A stretch of DNA of 9,666 nt, taken from Spirochaetota bacterium. GTDB lineage: Bacteria; Spirochaetota; UBA4802; UB4802. Shown in pieces: positions 1-6,594 of this stretch. A program made the position numbers and the translations under genes. Location of the stretch: assembly GCA_018399855.1 (NCBI GenBank), contig JAGYNX010000058.1, positions 1-9,666 on the forward strand, in the 5' to 3' direction. Each line of letters starts with the position of its first letter. The stretch's first letter is position 1. Under the pieces are notes generated by a model. That model had not been told where the DNA came from. It did no database searches and saw only the letters and a program-made list of their open reading frames with translations.

Positions 1-64
1 GAAACCGGTGACAATATATACAATGAGGAAAATCATATTCACAAGTAGTTATAATAACAAATTA
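1..64. other. Short AT-rich non-coding edge
   Basis: This stretch lies downstream of the CocE-type hydrolase gene, which ends at 65. It is AT-rich. I see no open frame of useful length and no hairpin followed by a T-run on the minus strand, so the terminator of the hydrolase operon is not visible here and may lie beyond the left edge. Confidence 0.5.
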
Positions 65-1864
65 TCATTTTTCTTGTGGTATCACCGGAAGAACCAGGTG
101 TGATTGATGCCGGTCATCATGTAATACCTTCAAGTCCGCCTGTACCATGTCTGCTGACATGCCGATGGGCTCCCCTGTATTCAGGTTGCGGCTGAACTCC
201 GGAAACCTGGAACTTGACAGTTGAAGGCGAATTCGGTGTCCTCTCCTGAACACGTTGCTGGTTGCACCAACTTCAAGCTCAATTTTATACACCCTGCCCG
301 GGGTAAGAAAATCTTCCCTGTGAAGGCTCTTTCTGAATCGTGCCCTGATACCCCCTGTCTTCAGGTTTATGGACTTCCCGTCGGGATATACGTCGGTGAG
401 GGTGGCAAAAAAGTCTGTATCCCTCGTTGAAGAACTGACATAGAACACCAGCTTTATGGGACCTGTTACTTCCAGGTCTTCCTGTAATGGCGGTGTGGAA
501 TATACAAGTACATCATCACGGGATTCGATTTCCGCCTGGTCAGCTGGTCCTGCTACCGCGTCGCCGTATATTGATGTTCCCCCTATTGATGGAACAGGAT
601 TTTTCGGATCATACGTATAACTGTCGGCAGGTTGGGCGCCGGGGCTTTCAGGGGAAAGGAGACCGTCGGTGAGAGTGGTTGCCGCCTTTCCATTACTGTG
701 AAGATAATAGCGGGTAAACCGGGTTCGGGCAAGGGGCCATTCATTTTCACTTCGCCACTGGTTTATCCCCATTACAAAAATCTTAATGGGGCCTTCATCG
801 GTAATGCCGTTGTCCATGTCTTTTAACCAGTGATTATACCACCTTAGAATTGTCTTTACGTTCTGCATAAATCCTGACTCATTACCGAAATCAACATCAT
901 CAAACTTAGAACCGGATGTATGGATCCAGGGGCCGATCACCAGCATGGATTTACGGGCCTTTATACTGCCGGAGCGTTTTGCCATCCTGTTATAATCTTC
1001 TATGGCATAATCAAGATAATAATCATACCAGCCATCGATGATAAGTGCCGGTGCGGTGATGGATGAGACCCTATCGTCAACATTCATGGCATCCCAGTAT
1101 GTGTCAGGAGAAGGATGCAGAAGCCAGTCATTGTAATGGCGTATATCATGTCCAAGGGCGTCATCAGCTTCAATTAAAGGCAGGTGTTTTACCGCCTCCG
1201 ACCAGTTGATGATATCCGCGTCACGAGATACCCTGGGAGCGTGGGTGTAATGCCAGCATAATATATCATTTATGCGGTAGATGCCGTTGTATACCCAGCG
1301 GTTGTATATATTCTGTGATGTGACTATTGGTACCATGGCGTTAAAACTGTTGCCTGCCACGGGGGCGGTAAGCCACTGAGTGGATCCCCAGTAAGAAAAA
1401 CCGTATGTTCCCGTTTTGCCTGATGACCAGCTTTGCCTGGATGCCCATTTTACCGTGTCATAGCCATCAAGTGCTTCATTTATGTATGGATAGAAGTAAC
1501 CCTCGGAATTGAATTTACCCCGCACATCCTGGCATAGAAAGACGTATCCCTGTGATGCGAATAGTTTTCCCGCGAATGAATACTTGTGTTCCGGGTTGTC
1601 CTTGCCGTAGGGTGTCCGTGTTATTATAAGGGGGTATGATTCGGTGGTGTCAGGACGGTAGATATCGGTGGCAAGCAGGGTTCCGTCTCTCATGGGAACC
1701 ATGATGTCCTTGTTGACAACGACGGAATATTCAGGAGCGGGAATATCCAGGACAAGTGAAACGATATGAAAATAAAAGATTTTAAATGAAATGACTGCCA
1801 GTATAATAATTGAAAAAACAGCAACAATCAAAATTAACGGTTTTCTTTTCATGATGGTACCCAT
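65..1864 (-). CDS. Membrane-anchored CocE/NonD-family (S15-type) serine hydrolase
   Basis: This 599-residue alpha/beta hydrolase belongs to the X-Pro dipeptidyl-peptidase/cocaine esterase (CocE) group, which cleaves ester or amide bonds. Residues about 7-38 form one hydrophobic N-terminal segment after a basic MKRK start, so the enzyme is probably anchored and faces outward. The catalytic triad can be read directly: Ser157 in GFSYWG, Asp281 in GWYD and His315 in GPWIH. Residues about 350-590 form the C-terminal jelly-roll (PepX_C-like) domain, with the typical DTDFFATLTDVYPDG stretch. Length is normal for the family. The ATG at 1864 lacks a clear Shine-Dalgarno sequence; an in-frame ATG at 1852 (MKRKPL) is an equally plausible start. 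The gene begins only 14 bases after the GH2 stop codon, so it is probably co-transcribed and may depend on reinitiation. The natural substrate cannot be told from sequence: family members include cocaine esterase, glutaryl-7-ACA acylase and peptidases. Confidence 0.9.
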   Translation of the reverse strand: MGTIMKRKPLILIVAVFSIIILAVISFKIFYFHIVSLVLDIPAPEYSVVVNKDIMVPMRDGTLLATDIYRPDTTESYPLIITRTPYGKDNPEHKYSFAGKLFASQGYVFLCQDVRGKFNSEGYFYPYINEALDGYDTVKWASRQSWSSGKTGTYGFSYWGSTQWLTAPVAGNSFNAMVPIVTSQNIYNRWVYNGIYRINDILCWHYTHAPRVSRDADIINWSEAVKHLPLIEADDALGHDIRHYNDWLLHPSPDTYWDAMNVDDRVSSITAPALIIDGWYDYYLDYAIEDYNRMAKRSGSIKARKSMLVIGPWIHTSGSKFDDVDFGNESGFMQNVKTILRWYNHWLKDMDNGITDEGPIKIFVMGINQWRSENEWPLARTRFTRYYLHSNGKAATTLTDGLLSPESPGAQPADSYTYDPKNPVPSIGGTSIYGDAVAGPADQAEIESRDDVLVYSTPPLQEDLEVTGPIKLVFYVSSSTRDTDFFATLTDVYPDGKSINLKTGGIRARFRKSLHREDFLTPGRVYKIELEVGATSNVFRRGHRIRLQLSSSRFPEFSRNLNTGEPIGMSADMVQADLKVLHDDRHQSHLVLPVIPQEK

Positions 1865-1878
1865 ATTTTTAAAATATT

Positions 1879-3930
1879 TTATTCAGAATAGTTGCCGTAG
1901 AGCTCCTTTAGGGCATGATATGACATCTTCGGTTGTCGCTCCCTTGAAACCACTCCTTTGAGGTTGTAATATGGTACGGGATTGGCGGGAAACCAGGAGC
2001 AGTAGAAGTCAGCAAATATCCACGGCGAGAGTCCCGCAGCATAATCTCTTGATATAATGGCTTTCCAGTAATCCCTGATCAGTTGCTCCTGGTAATCCTC
2101 TGAATAGGTCTTACCATGTTTCACCCGGTCGGCCTTCCACACGCCATCAGCTTTCATTCTTCCCGGGGCAGCAGAGGCACCGAACTCTGAAATGACCATC
2201 GGTTTATCCGGAAAACGTGTATGAAGTGAATCCATCGCGGAACCCGCGTCACCCGTGGTGCCGTAATACCATCCATAGTACATGTTGAGTGAAATGATAT
2301 CCGCGTATTCTGATGCCATCCTGTGATCGTCAAAAAAAGGTATATCGTATGATACTTCTACAACACTGGCCGGCCTTGTTGAATCGAATGCCTTTACCAC
2401 CTCAATAAGCCACCCGAAAGGACGGGCGCCCTGTTCGAAGAGTGTGTAATTTTCATTTCCCACGCTCCAGAAAATTACCGCCGGATTGTTTCTGCTGCGT
2501 TCAATCATTTCCACCAGTTCACGCTGGGCATTTGTTATCAGTTCCCGGTTGTACAACTGCCTGGGCCCGAATGTCGCAAGGGGAAAGTCAAAGATGTCCT
2601 GGTTTTCTTCATACCATGCGGTAAAACCCATACCTGCCTGGTACAGGGCTATCTCTTCGCTTACCATCAGTCCCATATCACGTGCCGCGATGAGTTCGTC
2701 TGTATCATGCGGATAATGCGCCATGCGCACATAGTTGACGTTCATTTTTCTTATCAACGAAAGGTCGCGTTTTATTATCCGGTCGGTCTGGGTTGCCCCC
2801 ATCTCGGGATCATCTTCATGCTTGCTGATACCCTTTAAAAATACGGGTTTGTCATTGAGCAACATGTTGTTTCCCTTAACCGCGATTGTCCGTAATCCTG
2901 TCTTAAAAGAAACTGTCTCTGAACCGGTATCGCTTTGAAGGGTAAGGCGTATAGTATATAACTCGGGATTATCGGGTGTCCATTTTACCGGGCTGTCCAT
3001 AGTAAATACAAACTTGTTGGCAGTGAAGTGGACATTGTTTGAATGTGAGTACTGCCTGCTCTCAGAATAATCCCGGGGACCCTGAACATCGCAACGCAAC
3101 GTATACCGTGTTCCCTCTTCAAAGCTATGGGTTAACGCGTGAATGATGAATCTGCCCCCTGAAGGGGAGAGCTTCGGTTCTGCCATAACCTTGAAAATAT
3201 AATGCCTGGGAATTGACTCGAGGTATACATCACGGTAAATGCCGCCATAGGTGTGCCAGCCGGGGGTATGGGCCTTGCGGATTTTAGGTGGAATTGAAGT
3301 TAATGTATGACGATTATCGGTTTTAACTACAAGGGTGTTCTGACCTTTTTCCTTTAAAAGCTTTGTGACATTGAAATAGAAGGGGGTGTAACCGCCTTCC
3401 CTGTTGCCCAGCAATGTGCCGTTGAGCCAGACCCTGCTACGAAGCAGCACACCGCGAAATGCAAGGCGGATGAAATTGTCATCTTTTAGAACCAGGCGTG
3501 AAGGAAAGTCGCAGGCATACCAGGTTATTCCTTCGTATTCGGTGCGTTCACTGTTATTTGTGTTGTAATTGGACGGGACGGTTATGTTCTCCCATGAATC
3601 ACCAAATTCTTCTAACAAGTGCCAGTCGTTCTTCTCGCCTATGTTACCGGGGTCCAGCTTGAATTTCCATGTTCCGTTCAATGACTGGGTGGGATGACTG
3701 GTGCGTTCAAGATCGGTGGGATAGGGTAGGTCATAACTCCACAAAAATGGAATTCTGTCAACAAGCCTGATCTCAAAATTTTTGCCCGTAGCTCCACCTG
3801 CTACCGGAAGCCTGTTGAAATCTGTATCGGGATAGACCATAAAGACAGAAACAAACACTATTCCGGCACCAGCTAATAGTAACCCGAGAATTATACTGGT
3901 AGCAGTAATAATTCTCCTTTTATATTTCAT
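1879..3930 (-). CDS. Membrane-anchored GH2 glycosidase, beta-glucuronidase-like
   Basis: This retaining glycoside hydrolase of family 2 has 683 residues from the chosen start. Residues about 7-32 form a transmembrane anchor. A sugar-binding jelly roll follows (about 80-240, with SLNGTWKF and YGGIYRDVYLE), then an Ig-like domain (about 245-350) and a TIM barrel (about 355-680). The acid/base is Glu493 in SVGNE and the nucleophile is Glu582 in VISEFG. Asn656-Leu-Lys658, just before GVVSRERQPK, aligns with the NxK motif of E. coli UidA (GNKKGIFTRDRKPK), which binds the glucuronate carboxylate. The barrel also carries the HED segment seen in UidA. Together these favour a uronidase over a LacZ-type galactosidase, though the exact sugar is inference. 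I chose the ATG at 3930 because AAGAGG (3942-3937) stands 6 bases upstream and the anchor follows at once. A longer frame from TTG at 3999 adds 23 unconvincing residues. First gene of an operon with the CocE-type hydrolase. Confidence 0.9.
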   Translation of the reverse strand: MKYKRRIITATSIILGLLLAGAGIVFVSVFMVYPDTDFNRLPVAGGATGKNFEIRLVDRIPFLWSYDLPYPTDLERTSHPTQSLNGTWKFKLDPGNIGEKNDWHLLEEFGDSWENITVPSNYNTNNSERTEYEGITWYACDFPSRLVLKDDNFIRLAFRGVLLRSRVWLNGTLLGNREGGYTPFYFNVTKLLKEKGQNTLVVKTDNRHTLTSIPPKIRKAHTPGWHTYGGIYRDVYLESIPRHYIFKVMAEPKLSPSGGRFIIHALTHSFEEGTRYTLRCDVQGPRDYSESRQYSHSNNVHFTANKFVFTMDSPVKWTPDNPELYTIRLTLQSDTGSETVSFKTGLRTIAVKGNNMLLNDKPVFLKGISKHEDDPEMGATQTDRIIKRDLSLIRKMNVNYVRMAHYPHDTDELIAARDMGLMVSEEIALYQAGMGFTAWYEENQDIFDFPLATFGPRQLYNRELITNAQRELVEMIERSRNNPAVIFWSVGNENYTLFEQGARPFGWLIEVVKAFDSTRPASVVEVSYDIPFFDDHRMASEYADIISLNMYYGWYYGTTGDAGSAMDSLHTRFPDKPMVISEFGASAAPGRMKADGVWKADRVKHGKTYSEDYQEQLIRDYWKAIISRDYAAGLSPWIFADFYCSWFPANPVPYYNLKGVVSRERQPKMSYHALKELYGNYSE

Positions 3931-3948
3931 AGAAAACCTCTTGTAGTG

Positions 3949-3959
3949 TACCCTGGGTA
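3949..3959. promoter_or_regulatory. Small palindrome in the GH2 leader
   Basis: TACCC-T-GGGTA is a perfect 5-bp inverted repeat with one central base, 19 bases before the GH2 start codon. It could be an operator for a sugar-responsive repressor, but it is short and may be chance. A poor -35/-10 pair (TTGCCA, 17 bases, TACACA) lies upstream on the minus strand; I do not rely on it. Confidence 0.2.
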
Positions 3960-4007
3960 TGTATTCATATTGTGTAGCATAACCGGGATAATCTGGCAAG
4001 TGATTTT

Positions 4008-4042
4008 ATAAAGAAACACCGATGATCCGAAGATCACCGGTG
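4008..4042 (-). terminator. Rho-independent terminator of the SSB gene, UUCG tetraloop
   Basis: Read on the minus strand, CACCGGTGATC and GATCATCGGTG pair as an 11-bp stem with one G-T wobble. The loop is TTCG closed by C-G, the exceptionally stable C(UUCG)G tetraloop. TTTCTTTAT follows at once. The hairpin begins about 30 bases after the SSB stop codon and separates SSB from the GH2/CocE operon. Confidence 0.85.
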
Positions 4043-4072
4043 CAACACGCGTAAAAGCGGGAACGGGTTACG

Positions 4073-4435
4073 TTATTCTGCTATGACAGCCTCCTCTTTA
4101 GCCTCTTCCTTCCTGGGAATATTCAGAAATCGAATTTCATTGCCTACCAGTTTAATTCTTGACTGCATCTTCCCGTCCTTGCCTTCCCACCTGTCCTGCT
4201 TCAGAGTACCTATTACCATTAACCTCTTGCCCTTGGTTACATGCTCCGCGCAAATGTCGGCTACTTTTTCCCATGTCTCGATATCCATGTAAGATACCTT
4301 GGGTTCGGTGTCGGGCGCGGAGTAATGATTGACTGCAACAGAAAAATTGCATACCGATTTTCCTGTTTTTGTCTGCCTGATAATGGGATCATGGGTAACA
4401 TTTCCTTCTACTGTTGCTGATGTGAAATTTCTCAT
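4073..4435 (-). CDS. ssb: Single-stranded DNA-binding protein (short SSB)
   Basis: This 120-residue OB-fold protein covers and protects single-stranded DNA in replication, repair or recombination. Family features run from residue 1 to about 105: FTSATVEGNVTHDPIIRQT, then GKSVCNFSVAVN, then YMDIETWEKVADICAEHVTKGKRLMVIGTLKQDRWEGKDGK. After the OB fold only about 12 charged residues remain (KEEAKEEAVIAE). The acidic DDDIPF-type tip, which normally recruits partner proteins, is missing and there is no long flexible linker. A strong AAGGAG (4448-4443) sits 7 bases before the ATG. It is a single-gene unit with its own terminator, divergent from the aminopeptidase gene, and not in the common rpsF-ssb-rpsR context. 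This suggests either a lineage-typical short SSB or a second paralogue. Confidence 0.9.
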   Translation of the reverse strand: MRNFTSATVEGNVTHDPIIRQTKTGKSVCNFSVAVNHYSAPDTEPKVSYMDIETWEKVADICAEHVTKGKRLMVIGTLKQDRWEGKDGKMQSRIKLVGNEIRFLNIPRKEEAKEEAVIAE

Positions 4436-4566
4436 ATGACTGCTCCTTGATTATTATAGTTATTTATTCTCTTACTTTCTTATACGAATAAAAATGGCCC
4501 TTCAGAAAAAAAAATGAAAGAAATTGAGAAAAATATTCAATTATTGATAGTGTTGGTGAAGAATTA

Positions 4567-4596
4567 TTGACAAAACATTGAAATTTTGAAGATTAT
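4567..4596 (+). promoter_or_regulatory. Candidate sigma-70 promoter for the M18 aminopeptidase
   Basis: A perfect TTGACA (4567-4572) is followed after 18 bases by GATTAT (4591-4596), which matches four of six -10 positions. The start codon is 42 bases further on. On the opposite strand of the same 203-base divergent region, TATAAG (4484-4479) could be the -10 for the SSB gene, but I see no good -35 for it. Confidence 0.5.
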
Positions 4597-4638
4597 TGAG
4601 GCTGTATATTGAAAAGGTAGAAAGAATGGAGAATTGTA

Positions 4639-6060
4639 ATGGCAACTGATCAGAAGAAAACTAAAAACCAGAAATTACAGGAAAAACTGTTCATAAAGAA
4701 GGAAAGCGCCTGGCTTGATTTAAAGCCTGAAGAACAAAAAAAGATTTTCTCTTTTGCCGACGGTTACAAGGAATTTATCAAAAACAGTAAAACAGAACGA
4801 TTATGTATATCTAATATAGTTTCCATACTGGAAGAAAATGGATTTAAAGATATACGGAAAGTGAAAGATCTCAAACCCGGCGACAGGTTTTATAAGAATT
4901 TCAAGGGTAAAACATTACTCGCCTGCAGGGTCGGTGAAAATATTGAAAATATACGCCTGGTAGGAAGTCATGTGGATTCACCAAGACTTGATCTGAAACC
5001 ATCACCCCTGTATGAGGATGCGGAGATGGCATTACTGCAGACTCATTATTACGGGGGTATAAAAAAGTATCACTGGGTTAACCAGCCCCTTGAACTGCAC
5101 GGAATAGCATTTACCCGTGAAGGGAAAGAGGTTCCCCTGCATATAGGTGCTGAAGATGATGAACCGAAATTTATAATACCCGATCTTCTGCCACATCTGG
5201 CGCAGGAACAAATGAAGAAAAACGGAAACAAGGTGGTAGAAGGTGAAGAACTCAATATTGTGTTTGGACATATTCCAATCAATGACAAAGATATTAAAGA
5301 AAAAATAAAGCTGAACGTGTTAAAGTATCTTAATGAAAAGTACGGCCTGGTTGAAGAGGATTTCAATATCGCTGAACTGGAATTCGTACCGGCGGTTAAA
5401 CCCATGGATATCGGTATTGACGGGGGAATGGTAGGGGCGTATGGTCAGGATGACAGGGTATGCGTTTATACATCATTGAAGGCACTTATTGACGTTCAGT
5501 CCCATACGGATACCATCATTTCATATTTCTCTGACAAGGAAGAAACAGGTTCAATGGGTGATACAGGGGCAGAGAGTTTCGCTCTTATCACATTTACCAG
5601 TGAATACATCAGGAAAACCGGTATCGATTTTACATGGGAACAATTGCTTGAACATACCATGTCAATATCGGCGGACGTGACAGGTGCCCTGGACCCAACG
5701 TATAAGAGTGTTAACGATCCGGGTAATGTATCATACGTGGGCAGGGGTATTTCCATTGAAAAATATGGTGGACGAGGAGGCAAGTATTCAACAAATGATG
5801 CACGGGCTGAATACATGCAGTACATGCGTCGGATTGCCGATGAAAATAAGATCCCATGGCAGACGGGAGAACAGGGTAAGATAGATACCGGAGGCGGTGG
5901 TACGATCGCCATGTTTTTGTCACGATATGGCATGGATTGTGTGGACGTGGGCCCCTGTATGCTTGCCATGCATTCAACGTGCGAAGTTACGTCAAAAGCT
6001 GATATTTATTCGGCATACAGGTTTTACATGGCATTCTTTCAGGATGGGGAGGATGTATAG
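4639..6060 (+). CDS. M18-family zinc aminopeptidase
   Basis: This is a 473-residue cytosolic metallopeptidase that removes N-terminal amino acids; M18 enzymes are two-zinc, usually dodecameric, and often prefer acidic or neutral residues. The metal and catalytic residues can be read by family alignment: His111 in GSHVDSPRLDLKP, Asp272 in GQDDRV, the general base Glu301 and ligand Glu302 in SDKEETGS, Asp346 in SADVTG and His445 in MHSTCE. There is no signal peptide. Length is normal for the bacterial aminopeptidase-1 branch. The ATG at 4639 has GGAG (4628-4631) 7 bases upstream. It stands alone on the plus strand between the divergent SSB gene and a gene-free repeat region, so it is probably a monocistronic housekeeping gene in peptide turnover. 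Confidence 0.93.
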   Translation: MATDQKKTKNQKLQEKLFIKKESAWLDLKPEEQKKIFSFADGYKEFIKNSKTERLCISNIVSILEENGFKDIRKVKDLKPGDRFYKNFKGKTLLACRVGENIENIRLVGSHVDSPRLDLKPSPLYEDAEMALLQTHYYGGIKKYHWVNQPLELHGIAFTREGKEVPLHIGAEDDEPKFIIPDLLPHLAQEQMKKNGNKVVEGEELNIVFGHIPINDKDIKEKIKLNVLKYLNEKYGLVEEDFNIAELEFVPAVKPMDIGIDGGMVGAYGQDDRVCVYTSLKALIDVQSHTDTIISYFSDKEETGSMGDTGAESFALITFTSEYIRKTGIDFTWEQLLEHTMSISADVTGALDPTYKSVNDPGNVSYVGRGISIEKYGGRGGKYSTNDARAEYMQYMRRIADENKIPWQTGEQGKIDTGGGGTIAMFLSRYGMDCVDVGPCMLAMHSTCEVTSKADIYSAYRFYMAFFQDGEDV

Positions 6061-6117
6061 CTATTAACCAACATCACTTCACTGGGGGACTAAGATGAGA
6101 ATTCTCCTCCCGGGAAG

Positions 6118-6250
6118 CCCCCTTCAGTGAAGGGGGCGGCGCGGCGCGCCGGGGATTTCGTTCGGTACCATGAACACAAAGTATTGCCATTGGGAAACAT
6201 GGTTGGATCAACCTTAACGGAATCCCCCTGACCCCCTTTACTAAAGGGGG
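6118..6250. repeat. MITE-like intergenic repeat bounded by C5/G5 palindromes
   Basis: The left end is CCCCCTTC-AGT-GAAGGGGG (6118-6136), an 8-bp inverted repeat. It is followed by a GC-rich run (6137-6154) and GGGGATTTCGTT. The right end is CCCCCTTTA-C-TAAAGGGGG (6232-6250), a perfect 9-bp inverted repeat, preceded by GGAATCCCCC. Read inward on opposite strands, the two ends are similar in order: palindrome, then GGGGATT(C/T)C, then GTT. This is the layout of a terminal inverted repeat. Between them, GGTTG-GAT-CAACC (6201-6213) gives another small palindrome. Sequences of this kind, with paired C5/G5 arms next to AATCCCC, occur as dispersed non-coding repeats in many bacterial genomes. There is no transposase, so it would be non-autonomous. 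Confidence 0.65.
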
Positions 6251-6284
6251 TACTGTGTGAATAAACCAACAGGTTCATACATAA

Positions 6285-6312
6285 AGAACAAGGGGCTTAA
6301 ACCCCTTGTTCT
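6285..6312. terminator. Strong 11-bp hairpin, possible terminator
   Basis: AGAACAAGGGG and CCCCTTGTTCT form a perfect 11-bp stem around a 6-base loop (CTTAAA). On the plus strand the tail is CTCTGATG, which is poor for intrinsic termination. On the minus strand the tail starts TTTATGT, which is slightly better. It may end transcription coming from the aminopeptidase gene, or insulate the small gene that follows. The direction is not decided. Confidence 0.45.
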
Positions 6313-6352
6313 CTGATGATATCAAACATCCGGATAAAGAGTGCAGAATTAT

Positions 6353-6369
6353 AATTGATAAAATCAATT
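6353..6369. promoter_or_regulatory. Palindromic candidate operator over the -35
   Basis: AATTGAT-AAA-ATCAATT is a perfect 7-bp inverted repeat with a 3-base centre, covering the -35 of the promoter at 6355. The half-site resembles the FNR/CRP-type TTGAT/ATCAA, but FNR sites need four central bases and this one has three. It is a candidate repressor or activator site; the regulator is unknown. Confidence 0.4.
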
Positions 6370-6383
6370 TTCATGGGTATATT
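6355..6383 (+). promoter_or_regulatory. Sigma-70-like promoter of the small Cys-rich gene
   Basis: TTGATA (6355-6360) and TATATT (6378-6383) are each one mismatch from consensus, at the ideal 17-base spacing, 29 bases before the start codon of the 47-residue gene. This supports the small gene being independently expressed. Confidence 0.65.
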
Positions 6384-6412
6384 ATAGTAAAGAAAGGGAG
6401 AAGAAAATACAA

Positions 6413-6556
6413 ATGGTACAAAACATGATGATTGCAGCGATATTTATAATTGCTGTTATATACATAGTATTTAAAATCAGGTCTCACGTGGCGGCGAAAG
6501 CTGCTTGTGACTGTAGCGATTGTGATGTACAGGGATGCGATATGCGAGACCGGTAA
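6413..6556 (+). CDS. 47-residue one-helix Cys-rich membrane peptide, FeoB-associated type
   Basis: This very short gene has a clear membrane protein pattern. Residues 5-20 are a hydrophobic helix, followed by a basic stretch (K21, R23, H25, K29). A C-terminal cysteine cluster follows: Cys32-x-Cys34-x2-Cys37-x4-Cys42, set among aspartates. This is the architecture of the FeoB-associated Cys-rich membrane proteins, small peptides usually encoded next to the ferrous-iron transporter FeoB. Their role is not well settled, and metal binding by the cysteines is inference. No FeoA or FeoB is in the window. Expression is supported by a near-consensus promoter 29 bases upstream and a purine-rich AAAGGGAGAAG (6393-6403). 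That Shine-Dalgarno is somewhat far from the ATG at 6413 and would also serve the ATG at 6425. The TAA stop is built into the stem of the following hairpin. Confidence 0.7.
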   Translation: MVQNMMIAAIFIIAVIYIVFKIRSHVAAKAACDCSDCDVQGCDMRDR

Positions 6557-6590
6557 CACCCTGTTCCTTTGCGGGTGCTACCGGTCGTTC
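6548..6590. terminator. Long hairpin between convergent genes, probably a bidirectional terminator
   Basis: GACCGGTA (6548-6555) pairs with TACCGGTC (6579-6586), and CACCC (6557-6561) pairs with GGGTG (6573-6577). This gives a 13-bp stem with one A-C mismatch and an 11-base loop. The stem includes most of the stop codon of the plus-strand small gene. The minus-strand VWA gene ends at 6595, a few bases away. Neither side has an immediate T-run, so termination may be partial; the plus-strand side reaches ATTATTTTG about 8 bases later. Confidence 0.6.
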
Positions 6591-6594
6591 AGCA

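Larger units (their letters stand above)
6061..6412. other. Gene-free region holding a repeat element, a hairpin and a promoter
   Basis: No convincing gene lies between the aminopeptidase stop and the small Cys-rich gene at 6413. The stretch holds a structured repeat element (6118-6250), an 11-bp inverted repeat (6285-6312), and a promoter with an overlapping palindrome (6353-6383), each listed separately. A 62-codon minus-strand frame runs through the repeat (6090-6278), but it is only a translation of the C5/G5 repeat. Confidence 0.7.

Noticed and set aside
3931..3999. 23-residue N-terminal extension of the GH2 protein from TTG
   Set aside because: The ATG at 3930 has AAGAGG 6 bases upstream and begins a typical basic-plus-helix anchor; the extension is neither signal-like nor family-like.
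5496..5969. 157-codon minus-strand frame antisense to the aminopeptidase gene
   Set aside because: Shadow of a strongly conserved coding sequence; no recognisable domain and no start context.
6090..6278. 62-codon minus-strand frame through the repeat
   Set aside because: It is a translation of the C5/G5 palindromes (STPFSKGGQG, AAPFTEGG pattern), has no ribosome binding site, and is explained by the repeat element.
6355..6367. FNR site before the micropeptide gene
   Set aside because: TTGAT and ATCAA are present, but the centre has three bases rather than the four FNR requires; kept only as an unnamed palindrome.
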